This document shows, in pieces, positions 47,841 through 59,753 of a DNA stretch of 64,000 nt (position 1 is its first letter; each line of letters opens with the position of its first letter). The notes beneath the pieces are model-generated. The model saw only the letters and a program-made list of their open reading frames with translations. It made no database searches and was not told the DNA's origin. The position numbers were made by a program, and so were the translations under genes. The DNA is from Gyromitra esculenta (taxonomy: Eukaryota; Ascomycota; Pezizomycetes; Pezizales; Discinaceae): the NCBI GenBank assembly GCA_038503075.1, contig JBCAML010000006.1:124001-188000 (forward strand), written 5' to 3'.

Positions 47841-48531
47841 ATGTCGAAACTATCATTCGCGACCTTCCTGATCATCTGTCGTGTGTCTTCCCACCCCCCC
47901 ACCCCCCCGGGGGCCTTCTATCTATATCACGTCACTCCTGCGTGAAGATGCATGGCGGGTGAAATTACATGAAACGGACAGCTAACTCTACTTTCTAGCG
48001 ACATGTTTTTTCCTCGGCATCCTCTTCACTAACTGGTCTTACGACCACCACACTCTCTGGAATAGCATTCCGCCATCCGAAGAAATCCTCAGCGCCATTG
48101 AGTCCCACTACTCTCTTCTGTCCTCCTCGCCTCCCATCATCGTGCGCGTCCTGCACATTATCATCGCCGTCGGCCTCCTTGGCTTCGTCACAAAGTTGTA
48201 CAAACCCTCCGAATCCAACATGCTCTTCGATGGCGCCTCGCTGGTCCTGTACATGATCGGACTGATTATGTACGGGACCAACGTGCTCCGTGGCCTGCGG
48301 ACCGTCGAATCCGGTGAATACGGCGAGGAGGTTGGGCGAATCGATACACTCAGGGTCATGGCGGCGAGTCAGGTGATTCTTGCGTTAGTGTTGGTTGGCG
48401 TGCTAGCGCTACAAAGCGGGCAATGGTATGCAGAGAGGAAGGAGAGCGAGGAAGTGAAGAAGATCGAGGCAGAGGAGGAGGCGGCGAGAAAGGCGGCGGC
48501 GAGCTCCAAGAACGGGAAGAAGAAGAATTGA
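47841..48531 (+). CDS. SHR3: ER membrane chaperone Shr3 for amino-acid permeases
   Basis: Two exons, 47841-47880 and 47999-48531, separated by a 118-nt phase-1 intron (GTGTGT donor, GCTAAC branch, TAG), giving 190 residues. The join gives SFATFLIICPTCFFLGILF, the characteristic Shr3 N-terminus; a donor four bases upstream (GTCGTG) would shift the frame. Four membrane segments are visible: about residues 5-22, 66-83, 95-112 and 132-152. Conserved stretches include KLYKPSESNMLFDGASLVLYM and SGQWYAERKE. The C-terminal tail is Lys/Glu/Ala-rich and ends GKKKN, resembling a di-lysine ER-retention signal. Shr3 folds amino-acid permeases and presents them for COPII packaging, so it controls amino-acid uptake. 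A T17 run about 125 bases after the stop lies in the 3' flank. Confidence 0.95.
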
Positions 48532-51500
48532 GTAGATGGGCGGGTTAGCTTAGTACGGCATGAAGGGAGTTGATATCGTGTAAGAGGCGGGGGGTAGAGT
48601 GCATAAGGGTATTCTCGTTCTATAATGATTTGTGGTTTTTGTCTTTTATCTTTCAGTCTTTTTTTTTTTTTTTTTGGATAGGATGGGAGTAAAGGTGATC
48701 TTTATGGATGAAAAAAAAAATTGGTCGGTTGCGGGGGAAGGGAAGGGGCGGGAAGAAAGTAAATAAAGGAAGGACAAAATATCATGAAACTATTTGCCAA
48801 TGCTGGTGAAGATAAGATGTAATGGGCCTAAGATGCTTGCTCCCATGCCTACATGTACTTGCCACCCCCGAAGCCGAATCTTGGAGCTGACATTGGCGAG
48901 GATGGATGCGCATGCTAGCATACTGAACTTTACCATACTATCTCCAGAATGTACCTCTATGCAATATATAGTCTAGTGCTAGATGCGTGAACAGAACGCT
49001 TAGGACAACGACGCGCGCTCGGTTTGACATACAGCTCCGTGTTCTAAAACATAACTCTAGTTTCGAACATCGGTATCAGTCACATATACCACAGCAATAC
49101 ATTTTCCAAAGACTAAGCTCAAACCCCAGTCCGTGTTTACGGATGTCTCTAGATCTTCTAGAAGTCTCTTGTTCGAGAGCTTGACAGTTTTGCCCCCCTC
49201 AAGACATTAGACGAACCGGCCGATGTTTCATCATATATAACCCGGACGGCGTGAGAGCTGAATTAATCTTTTGTTTCGAGCCCTATCTTTCTTGATGCGC
49301 GTACGTACGTCGGAGGTGGTGGTCAAATTACCACCGAAGCCAATCTTTGGACTGGCTAGCTTATAGGCCTGGCTAGGGTGTTGATCCGGGGATTCGAAAC
49401 TTTGGAGACGATCGGGTGTGATTTGCTGCATATGCATCCTATCTCAGTGAATGCCTACTCGACCACTCTACATACCTACATAGCTAACTATCACCAATCA
49501 AGAGATACTGGCCCAGCGAACGAGAGTTTTAGTGAGCTATATATTACGTTATATAAGCGCTACGGGTTAGGGTTTTTCGTACGAAATCTTGAAATATGAC
49601 CTAATAGGTATTACTTAGTTGGTTAGAATTAGGCTTGGTATAGTATTGGATGGGTAGCTCACTGACACCTTTATATTCTGTCTTTCAAGTTCTGTCTTTA
49701 GCGCTACCAGTTGGTGTTTTGTTTAATCTGGCAAACGCCCTTTTCAGCGTTAGCAATCACAAATGGCACCATTTTTTTTTAAGGGAATGTAAACACATAT
49801 CTATAAAGGCTCTTCGTTAAGCTAACATCCACCAGAATTAGCACTTCCGGGCGTGGTAGAATTAAAAAGCGAGATTCATGCCTTTCGATACTATTTCACG
49901 GTTCCACCGTCACAAGCTATTTTTATAGGGCTATAACTTTAGGTACCCAACGAGCATGGGGTGCCCGATTGTTATTATTTATAGAGTACTAGTCGGGGCA
50001 TGCTCACTAACTGCATATAGTTCTTTGTACGTGTACCTGAGTAGAAACACGAATGGAGGTAGGATAACCGATATCGATAGCTATACTAGTCAACTGAGTT
50101 TAACGGTTGTTTCAGGTCCCAAGATCAGCGTGCATGCGTATTGATTGCTGGTATCACAGTATCATCAATACTATAATTTCACGACATATGGAGGGCCTAG
50201 TAATAGGTACATGTAGTTGTTGTTTGGACTGAGCCAATAAACTCTAACCCCATGCGCGCCTCCTCCTAGAATTCATGGATACTAAAAATTGGTCAGTCTT
50301 GTGGTGTGATCTTCTTGCTTTTATTAATCTATATGGATATCCTGGTAGCTACACTCCGACTCAGCGAGCTACTTAATTGCAAGTTCTTATAGGCAGCTAT
50401 ACAGTTATATGTAACGTAGCCAAAACTTGCTATGGATACATGTAGTAAATGTTACTAGCTACATGCACCCACTCGCTGTGAGGGTTCGACTGTCAAGACC
50501 ATGGCCAGATGACCTCACCCTACAAAAATCTAGGGATTCACTTAATTTCCGGAGGAGAAGGGATGGTGTTTGTTTCTGGTGGAGGAGAAACTGATGAGTG
50601 CGTTTCAAACCACCTATTCCTAGAGTCTCACCCGATGATTTAGCGTTTCAAGACCCAGCAAGCGTTGGCCATGATTATGTAATATAAAGATCACCCCCGA
50701 CATCGTTGTAGGGGAACCCCTGTTGGATTTCTTGCGCCTAAACCTAGAGCTCTGGGAATTGGCGGTAGAGGGAGTGGAAGGTTAAGCGTGGAAATATAAG
50801 ATTATATAATTTCTAAGCGCGCGCCCGAGGAGTGATTTCGGTATGTGTGAACATCCCCTACCTACTGTATCCAATTGCGAATTGTAGCTATTTGTTGGCG
50901 GAACTAGACTGTGTCTCGGGTATTTTGGAAAGATGGTAAGGAACGGAGAAATAAATCGCAAAGCTAGTTAGTTCGGTGGTAGATCTTGAGCCACAACACT
51001 AGAAACCAAGACATGGTGCGCAGACCTAGATTAAACCTCGACACGGAGGAGGCACGTCAAATATTTTGGTTTTGTCGGATTCAACATCAGCCAATGTTAT
51101 GATTGCCTTCAAGATACAAGCGTCTACCAGTGTGTAATCCCCCAGATCCTAACTTCAGTTACCGTTTTGCAATCCCTTGATTTCACCGGGACAATTACAA
51201 CATCAAATCCAATTGACCACAGGGTCACAGCTGCTGCGCTTGAATACGATGAAACAGAAGCGATGGGGCTTGTGTGGGCTGTCTCTATAGTGTTTCTTTG
51301 TGGCTTGGCCTAGATAGTTGTTGTTCTGTTGGGTTTATAGGGTGGTTTAGTAAATTTGAATTGTACCGCGGCCGGTGCGTATACAGGGAAATTACATGAA
51401 GGAAGCTGGGCCAATGTTCAAAGGGACATGTAGCCTTGATCTTGTGAAGTACTGCTGCGGCCAGTGGTAGAACTTGGGTCGACATCTCAAACTCAGAGAA

Positions 51501-52468
51501 AAGTGCATGCGCAGCCACTTTTGAGTGTTTCAAGTGAGGCAGCCTTTGCCACGCGCCTAGAACTAGTACAGTTTATTTTACCATTATGCAGCTGAATCTG
51601 AGGTCCCCTTACACAATGCGCGCGCGTGTGACACGAACCAGCGGACTTCGCTAGTTTATTTAGCACCTGAGAATTAAACTCATTTAGTTACTACGCCACA
51701 CCCGACGACAGCAGCCAATCTTTTTGCGGGGCAGAACAAGCAGTAGCTACCTGACACGATATACTGCACATCGCGTCGCAGGGTGATACCTTGGTGGGCT
51801 GGTAGCGAATAGAACGCGTCTCCGTAGTTAGGAGGGTAACAGCACCCGGGGATTGGGTGATCCCAGGATGCTTTGAATGCACCCAACACTTCGAGTTTGC
51901 AGGTTTAAAAAGGCCAGTCGTTCCTGCTGCTTTTTGCCAACCATCACTCGACAGCATCAAAAAAGTCGTCTCTAATACGTTGTTTCTCTTCTTCTTTTCT
52001 TTTTTGTTCTTTTCCCGGGTTTGTTGTCCCCCACTCCGCTGCACTCGAGTGAATATCATTCGACATTTAATATACGTCCTCCGTTGTGTGCGCCTTAGCT
52101 GACATCTCTTCTCAAACAGGCTGTGCCCTTTTTTTCTTCTTCTTTGTTTACATTTATACTATTTGTTTACCATTTTCCCATTCGCTTCCAACTTTCCTGC
52201 ATATCCCTTGGTCGTTACGCCATCTTTCATTTCACTTCGTTCCTGAATACCCGACTTCCAGTTCCGTCTATAAAGGTCCCTTTCCTCGAACTTATTTTTT
52301 TACTCAGCCCAAACGTTACTACATCAGCACTCCACCATCACTTGACTGCCATCTTCGCACATTTCGCACCTCGGCCAATAAATAACTAATTCAATAAGCA
52401 ATCACTTCCAACAAACGCCCCAACCTAATTCTATCTCAACTCCGGAAACCAGATCACCCCAAGCAATA
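48532..52468. other. intergenic DNA, no convincing gene
   Basis: 3.9 kb between two plus-strand genes. Poly-T and poly-A runs lie near 48656-48720, and the octamer TACATGTA occurs near 48850, 50208 and 50437. Frames of 60-120 codons on both strands (for example 48987-49184, 51285-51533 and 51691-52059) show no recognisable product. From about 51940 onward the DNA becomes pyrimidine-rich ahead of the next gene. Confidence 0.55.
51940..52468 (+). promoter_or_regulatory. pyrimidine-rich promoter/leader of the 159-residue gene
   Basis: Long C/T-rich tracts (for example 51985-52020, 52125-52150 and 52290-52305) precede the ATG at 52469, with CAAACA- and AACA-rich sequence directly before it, as is common in ascomycete 5' leaders. 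The transcription start cannot be placed. Confidence 0.4.
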
Positions 52469-52948
52469 ATGTGTCTTGTCCAGCTCCACAAGTCTTCCAA
52501 GTCCGATTCTTACCAAGATATGGCCGACTACTCTGTCCCCGCACGGGTTTTCACGACCGCCTACTCCGGATCGTCCGACGAGAAGCACCAAAAAGTCCAC
52601 ATTGTCAATGTTTCGGCTCGCCGTTCGTCCATGCATATCCCATCAACTACAGCTGTACATTCTTCGCCATCGTCGCCGGGATACCTCCGCGCCCAGCGCA
52701 GAAACACTATGGCTTCCGGCGGGCCTGCGAGGGCATCCTACGTCTCGTCCAGAGGAGCTGCCTACCATCGTTATACCGAGAAGTTCTTCTATGGACGGGA
52801 TAGTGGAGAGCCACTGCTCTTGTCCGCCGAGGACATGGGAGCGGAAGATCATTCGGGTGACGAAAAGTCTGTATCGGATGGCCACTCCATTCGATCCGAT
52901 GCTTCTGCCAAACAGGGCGCGAACGTCAGCGTGATCGTGAGATATTAA
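52469..52948 (+). CDS. unrecognised small hydrophilic protein, 159 residues
   Basis: Single-exon frame with a good leader. The protein is polar and Ser-rich, with no signal peptide or membrane segment. The N-terminus (MCLVQLHKSSKSDSYQDM) begins with Met-Cys, which could allow lipidation only after processing, so I make no claim. A Tyr/Arg stretch (SYVSSRGAAYHRYTEKFFYG, about residues 90-109) and an acidic segment (SAEDMGAEDHSGDE) follow, and it ends in VSVIVRY. Two other frames overlap the same interval (52476-52934 and 52643-52885 on the other strand), but this one has the ATG after the CT-rich leader and a protein-like composition. I do not recognise a family; it is probably lineage-restricted, disordered and possibly a phosphoprotein. 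Low-complexity T-rich DNA follows the stop. Confidence 0.65.
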   Translation: MCLVQLHKSSKSDSYQDMADYSVPARVFTTAYSGSSDEKHQKVHIVNVSARRSSMHIPSTTAVHSSPSSPGYLRAQRRNTMASGGPARASYVSSRGAAYHRYTEKFFYGRDSGEPLLLSAEDMGAEDHSGDEKSVSDGHSIRSDASAKQGANVSVIVRY

Positions 52949-54812
52949 GTATGTTGTTATCGAACTTGGGGAGTTTGGCTTTGGGGGAAAGGAGTTTTTT
53001 TTATATATTTATTTGGTACACCTGGAGTGTTATCTATGGGGTTTCTTTTGTCGCTTTTTTTTTGTCCTTTGTCTTTTTTTTCATTTCATCTCGGGCAGTC
53101 GTCACTAGATCTGCAGCTGGTGGTGGAGTGAATTCTTTGTGTTTTGTTAGCGTTTTCATAAAGTTTCTGTTTTGGAGTTAATTTGGGTAGCGCATATGCA
53201 TAGCCTGGGTAATTATGTTTTTTTCCCTTTATCTTTTAGAAAGGGAGAGATAACCATCTCTCCTCTTTTTTCTGGGTAAAGCTATCTTTACGAAGTTTAC
53301 GAATGATGACACGAATGTGGGGCAGTTGTTAATTTGATTTGTCACTTGCGCACTCTGTTCTAAAATTTATTACGCACATTTTGTGCGCCCTTTCATTTTA
53401 AAATCAAATTCCACCACTACTTAGCAGTAGGTGATATCAACCGAATTCGAACTAGTCCAGATTCGAGACTCCCTGGAACATAGGATGACATCATTAGTCG
53501 AACCAAAAGTGCCCAAAAGCCTTTACTGCATAGTTATATGTACAATTCTTACCGCTGCGGTGAGCGCGGGTAGTGACGGGTGTAAATTAATTGGTAATGA
53601 TCATGAGAGGTCACTCGCTTAAGTGGGCACGCCATTTTATTAAATATAATAAAAAAATAGTCATATTTCCTCCAAAAGGCTGTTTCAAGTTGGCACCTAT
53701 AATATAATTAACAGGGAACCTGATGCCGGGTAGATTGGTAGAAGAGAATCAGCTCGATTCCCAGTAGTGCTTGGAGAGTCACTGGTAACGGTGCTCAGTG
53801 GCGGGTAGTACGGATCTACTGCTAGTGCTTCAACTACTCAAGCTCGATGTTGCAGCATAAGTAAATCTAATAGGGTACTGCACAGTGAATGAGTTATTTT
53901 GGTTTCCGGGCTGCGGCTTGCAGTTAGGACCTGCAAGGCCTCGATTGTGTCAAGAGGCGAGGCGAAAGCTAGGGGGCGAGTAGAAATGGAAGTTTAGTAT
54001 ATGAGGATTGACGAAGAGCGGTGGGCAAAAAAGCACTCTAGGAGAGCAATATGATTGTCTGTAGATGTATAATGCTAACTGACAACGGATGGATACATGG
54101 AAGAGTGGGAAGTAGAGATCAACCACCCCACGGGGAAACAGCACATCTACAAATGCATGTGCTATTCCGTGTCCCCGGCTTCATATCCACAATAGGCTAA
54201 GAAAACAGAACGAAAGGGCACGAATTGCTTTGTGCGTATGGCTTAGATGGCATCTTATTACTAGAAATGTATCGAAAACATGCAAGTTGACATGCATACG
54301 AAAATCTTAAGGCTCTCAATTGTCTCAATAGGCCTCAACTGTAGTTAATCCCTCATAGTCAAAACGTGTAGACTATTTTTGGCCCAGCAACACCGTTTTG
54401 TTGCTGATACCGAGTCTTCCAAGGTTGTAATATTGGTGTTTCGCAGGTGCTGAGCGAAAGCGGCCAGTGATGCAAAAATCCCATTGAAGGGGAGTCGCTA
54501 ATGGGACGAACGGCCAGGTGAAGATTGGCCCTCGGTGGCGGAGCCCATTCCGATATGGCCCTAATAAGCAGAAATACGGAAAGCTGCTTGCACGGAGCTC
54601 GTTTTCAATGCGTTATCAATTTTTTGGGGAAATAATAGTGCTGTCGTGAGGCTAGGTGCGGGATCGAGATAGCTAGGGCCGCCGTTGCGGATGGGTTGTG
54701 ATCAGATCTCGAGCGCGTCTGAATCTCATTCGCCTAATTTCTTATCGGCGAACGGGTTAGGGTAGGGCTCGGTGCAGCTCCCTGTGCTGACCATGCGGCT
54801 CCATGGCCGTGA

Positions 54813-55520
54813 TTGACGATCCTGGAAGATGATACGATGGAGCTGGTCCACGACAACCAAACATTCCGCCAAAGCTTATTCTGGTCCCGAAGCATTTCAT
54901 CATCATTTGTCTCATTTCGGGAACTCAGATATCTTATACCAACTGAACCCGAACTCCATGGGCGAGTAACTCTTCCATGCCCTACAGCATCGTTTTTCTG
55001 CGCTGCCTTCCGAGAGGCCCTGGTGAGAATCCCGAGAGTATTGCTATTCGCTGCCATCTGTCCTTGGCATGTACTTTCGTCCGTGGGTTTTCTCATCTCG
55101 CTCGGATTTTCTCAAGCGAGAATGCACAGCAGCAACTATCTACGCAAGGCTGGCGATGGCTTTAACGTGGTCAATATCCAAGTCTTTCCCCGCACCCGGA
55201 AAGCTCCGATGTCTTGTGGACAGCGGTTCCATTTACAAAATCCATCAAAGCAGTTTTCGAAGAAGTGTCAATAGCTGTAGGGTATGAGACATAAACACTT
55301 GTCAATCATCCAACATCCCCACGCCTTCCGTCTACTGTGAACACGCAGGATTTATTAGCTGAATAGTCGACTTTTTAAGCGAGGGGGACGACCTAACTTA
55401 AATCCCACATATATCGACTCAGAAGACCTATTACAGGCCATAGATCATATACTAGTTGTGCGGGAGGCTGCAGAAGGTCGCCGACGCATAGCTGCAATCA
55501 CATATATACTGGCTGAGTAG
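54813..55520 (+). pseudogene. fragmentary coding remnants, unrecognised
   Basis: An open frame of 153 codons at 54813-55274 is followed, in another frame, by a stretch at about 55367-55520 that reads KRGGRPNLNPTYIDSEDLLQ and then IDHILVVREAAEGRRRIAA before a stop. The second piece has strongly protein-like character. No splice pair that I could find joins them convincingly. This may be the end of a decayed gene; function unknown. Confidence 0.25.
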
Positions 55521-56341
55521 CTCTTAGAAATACCGAGTAACTATCGATCGATGCCACTTGGGATCCGTTAAACAGCTAGGGGACGATCCTCAAGGAACGC
55601 CAAACCTCCCCGATAGAGCTACCCTTGGAAAACTTGAAACGCACCGAGATCTGTGGTGAACTTTGCGGTGAAGAAAGCCTCTGTACCCCATAAAGATACC
55701 GGTATATCCCCTCATTGCTAATTGGAGCCGAACTGGAGAGAAAGGGAACTAAGGGGTCACGGAATAGACGTGTTTACGATGGTGCTAACGTTAATGACAG
55801 TCCCGAATAACTATCGGATGACCAACAAAAAAGGGCTGCTAGCGCTGGCTTTGGGACAGCATACCGAACTTGCCTAAGGACTCCACCAGCGGGCAAAGGC
55901 TTTCGACAACGCCCTTGAGTGCTGCTGAGAGGTTTTTCACCCAGGGAGTTGTGAAACCCCAGAAATGTCATGACGTCCTCTAGCGCGTTGGCTGGACAGC
56001 AAAAAAAAAAAAACCGGAAACCTCGGAAACCATCGTAGCTGAAACGTGAAGATAAATTTCGTCTTGATAACTGGTAAAGGATTCCGAATAACCGATGGAT
56101 TCACGTGGCATTACAAGTTTTTGTTGCGGTATTGTCAAACTCTACGCCCGGCGGTGACCATCGCATGCACCATAGTCCAATTTAGTCAGAGCTATTCTGC
56201 GATTACTTTTAATGGCCGTATTTCCAAGAGGTCAAGAGTTATATCAAAACAACGCGTGATGAGATGTACACATCAGCTGGTGGGTAGGGAAAATGGGTGT
56301 GGGTGGGGTTAGAGACCGCGGCATAATTTGCCACAGCTAAC

Positions 56342-56353
56342 CGAGTGATATTT
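56342..56353 (-). repeat. dispersed motif AAATATCACTCG, inverted copy
   Basis: Exact copy on the minus strand. Read on that strand it is preceded by CCATA and followed by GTTAGC, matching the CATAAAATATCACTCG core seen at 304-320. Confidence 0.55.
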
Positions 56354-56685
56354 TATGGCTTATATTATTAGGCGCGACCGGCTCTGGCGGCTGGGTGCTC
56401 TGGAATGCGGTGAGAGGAATGGAAGATCCTACGCCTTGAGGCCGGTATCCCTTTTCCAATTTGGCGTAGGAGTTTACCTTTGTTTAGCCTATAGCCAAGA
56501 TTGAGAACTGTGTGAGGCAAAACGCCATGAATGAAACGAGATGTAAGTTCCACATAGGATGATCCTTAGCTTAGATTCCAGCTATTTGAAAATTATTTAC
56601 TTAATACTACAGAAAGCCAATTGCAAAAAAAAAACTCCCCTCGAAAAGGTTCGAAATATTTAGAACTCATTAAACTGTACGACGC

Positions 56686-58594
56686 TTAAACCTTCTCATA
56701 ATGTGAAGGACTGCTGGCAACTTTGTCCAAGGCGTCGTCGTGAGTGCTGACGATCCTACCCTTCTCTTCAAGGATCTCAAGAGTCTGCTTTGCGAGCCCA
56801 GTTGCGGCATCACCTCCAACACGGGCTTCGTCACCATCAAAGTACTTGGCGATTTCTTCTAGAGGAGTGTAACGGGTTTCGACGAAGAGCTGTGTTGATT
56901 TGTTAATACGAGTTTTGGGGGCCTTGGATTCTGGAGAAACTTACGAAATAAACAACAGTCAATTCAACAAATAGCCAACAGCAGTAAACAATGTAATACT
57001 TCCAGCTGATGGCTGTGAGGGCAACTGGATTGACATAGTTGTTGAAGAATAAAGCCAAGTTGACAAACAAAAACATGACTGCCATTCCTCGAGCACGGAT
57101 CTCGTAGGGGACTGTTTCAAATGTTAGTTGGAATCAATTATAATGTTTTATGAAATGTCAAACTTACGGATCTCGACAGTGTATCCAATCAACAAGCCGG
57201 ACCAAGCCGCGTTGTAGCAAGTGTAATAGATAAATATCATCGCAACTACAGCGGTTCCAGCAGCCTTACTTTCGTTCACGACGGCGTGCTTGGAAGCGAT
57301 AGTCCACGCAACGAAAGTAATCATCATGCCAAATGTTGAACTCAGGAAGAGTGGCCTTCGCCCAGCCTTGTCGACTGCGAATGCCATTGAACCGGCAACA
57401 ATCATATTCCAGATCATCAAGATTCCATTAATCAAGTTCTGAGTCCCTGGATCTTTAATGCCGACCTGCTTGAGGATATCGCCGATGTAATACGACACGA
57501 GGGAGTTGCCAGACAACTGCGAGAAAAGACCAGCGCAAATGCAAATAAGCATCCGATGGCGATTACCTTTGGTAGACCAGAGCTCGGAAATACCACGCTT
57601 GGCGAACTCAGACTCAAGAAGGATAGTCTCTTTGATCTCGGTGAACTCATACTGGACAAGCTCATCGTTGGAATCCCCGTTGGCGTGACATCTTGCGAGG
57701 ATAGCTAAAGCCTCTTCGTGACGGTCGCGAGAAATCAACCATCTAGGAGACTCCGGAACAGCCCAGATGCATGTAAGCATGACGGCCGCCGGTCCAGCCT
57801 GGAGTAGACTGGGAATTCTCCAACTCCATGTGCTGTCAATTCGGAAAGTGCCGTAAGTCGTCCAGGCAGCAATAATCTAGATGGAGCTTAGCACAATATT
57901 TCTGGTAACCCGAGCATTTTTAACCATAGACCTACCGAACCAAGATACCAAGTGGTGTTATAAAGTGAAGTGATACGGGCACGATGTTGCATATGGGCAA
58001 GCTCCGTCACCAACAGAGGCGCAGCACCGTGAGCTAGAGAAATTCCGAATCCGATCTACCAACTGTTAAGACGTGTCCCTAAGTGAAGGTGACTGGATGG
58101 GAAGAAAGAAGCATACCAAAAAACGAGCGAAGATGAACATCCCGAGTGCGACCGAAGCTGTTTGGAGCGCGACGCCGATAAACATGATACAAACACCAAT
58201 GATAATCGCAATTCGGCGGCCTCTCCAATCCGCAAGCCATGGCGAAATCGGGATGGCGCACATGGAACCGACCGACATAATAGCATTAAGAAGACCTCTC
58301 ATGGATGGAGAAGGCTTGAAATCTGTTGTGAAATAACTCTGTAAGCACTAATCGAAAGAGAAACCCCCCCGTCTTAATAAAAATAGATACCGAGAACAAA
58401 CAATTTTGCCAATTATCCACAGTCTGTAAACCGTTCATCATAGATCCATCGAAACCATTCGTTGCGGAAACCAAGATAACCGTTGCAAGCAAAGCATACA
58501 GTTTCCGAAGTCCTGGATCCTTGTACCAGATGACAAGAGGAAATGAACGTCCACCTAGGACATTGGCCGTTGGAATAGCGCCTCCGGCTCCCAT
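56686..58594 (-). CDS. MFS sugar transporter, lactose-permease-like
   Basis: Six exons: 58391-58594, 58117-58338, 57936-58055, 57168-57876, 56945-57111 and 56686-56889. The introns are 52-61 nt and all joins keep the frame, giving 541 residues, usual for fungal sugar porters. Family marks include GFDGSMMNGLQ after the first helix, ADWRGRR (about residues 104-110), RFL/IGFG across an intron, PESPRW (223-228), DKAGRRP (351-357), and GYTVEI/LPYEIRARG, which is followed by the last helices and LFVETRYTPLEEIA. Twelve membrane segments are expected, with both ends cytosolic. The GFDGSMMNGLQ form is typical of the Lac12-like group (lactose, cellobiose or other disaccharides and hexoses), but the substrate cannot be read from sequence. 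It likely works by proton symport at the plasma membrane. No glycosidase gene lies next to it. The start at 58594 precedes a short hydrophilic tail normal for the family. Confidence 0.92.
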
Positions 58595-59753
58595 CGTTGC
58601 TGTCTTTCGTTGCTGGGGTTCTTGAAGTTTTGGAAAGTGGATTCGGCCCAGAAAGAACCACCGATGCTGTTGGCAATGGGGAAGAATTGCGGAAAGCTGC
58701 AGCAATGGGAGAGTTGACCCAGCTTAAGTACCTTCCACGAAGCTATTGGATCTCTGATCGCAAATATTCTCCGGACTAAAGTGCCGGGTTTTCTGACATG
58801 CATCGCCACTAGTGAGAAAGTGTTCCAGTACCAAGTTCCTGGATATAATCATCAATCATGTGAAGCTTCCCCGGCTGAACTCATAGAGTGTTCCTTACGG
58901 GTATGTGCATTATCTTTGTGGCAATTTTTCCGGAACGTGGTGAAAACGTGGGGGAGGTTTTCTTTTACCGAATTTGTTGGTTTTTCCTAGGTGGATCATT
59001 TCCCTGTCAGGGCCCGCAAATTGAAATTTCCGTTAAGACTTGTTCTTGCTGGGTACCGATGCCCAACCCCATGCTTTCTCGCACGGACGACAATGCCGCA
59101 CGCCGCACGAATATAGATATTTCAGATGCTATAATTTACGGCGTAAAAATATTTGAAACTACATGTTGTCTTGGGAGGGGTTTCTTAAAAAAAGATTGTA
59201 GCCATTCAATTTCCCCATACGATAAAGTATATACCGGCTGAGATACAGTCTCCGCATTTTTTAAAGTTACCCCACATGCGATGTCCTATTTCCCCCCGCA
59301 TTGTACATGGGGGTTTAAATTTGCTACGAGTTAGATCGAACATAAATCTCTTAATCGCTTTTCTTGGCTATCTCGTCTAACGTTTATGTTTGTCTGTTAG
59401 ATCTTGATAGCCTCTTGGTGGCACGTCCCTTTAGGCGGCTTTCAAAAAGCCTATTTGCTGTCGCGGCTAATTTACTATAAGCGTCTGGTAAGCACCGAAG
59501 AGGCAAGATAGGAACGCCACTGGGCGGTTTGTGGAGTTTCGGTTCCAATTCCGATAACTCTATCCTTTTAACCGAGAGCTGGCGCTTGGTATTTGCCATA
59601 AAACGGACCTGGGGAAGCGGGGCAGCGGAGACAGTAATTCTAGATGTACAGCAGATTGAATATTTCGTGACATAAATTGGATTTGGAAATATATAATAGT
59701 ACATGTTTCTTAACGAACATCCCTGATCATGAGCTTCTTCTGTCATACGTGTT
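58595..59753. other. intergenic stretch between tandem minus-strand genes
   Basis: About 1.2 kb between the start of the transporter gene and the end of the SET gene. A frame of 120 codons on the minus strand (59384-59746) begins eight bases after the SET stop; it has no recognisable domain, no splice link and may be chance. Plus-strand frames at 58781-59241 likewise show nothing. Confidence 0.5.

Larger units (their letters stand above)
52949..56685. other. intergenic DNA with possible coding remnants
   Basis: T-rich 3' flank of the small gene to about 53280, then AT-rich DNA. Protein-like fragments occur on the plus strand at about 54813-55520 (listed separately). A dispersed motif copy lies at 56342. 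Poly-A runs occur near 55999-56013 and 56624-56633. No intact gene is seen. Confidence 0.5.

Noticed and set aside
59384..59746. Minus-strand 120-codon frame directly after the SET gene
   Set aside because: No domain and no splice link to the SET gene; the SET domain already ends naturally before it.
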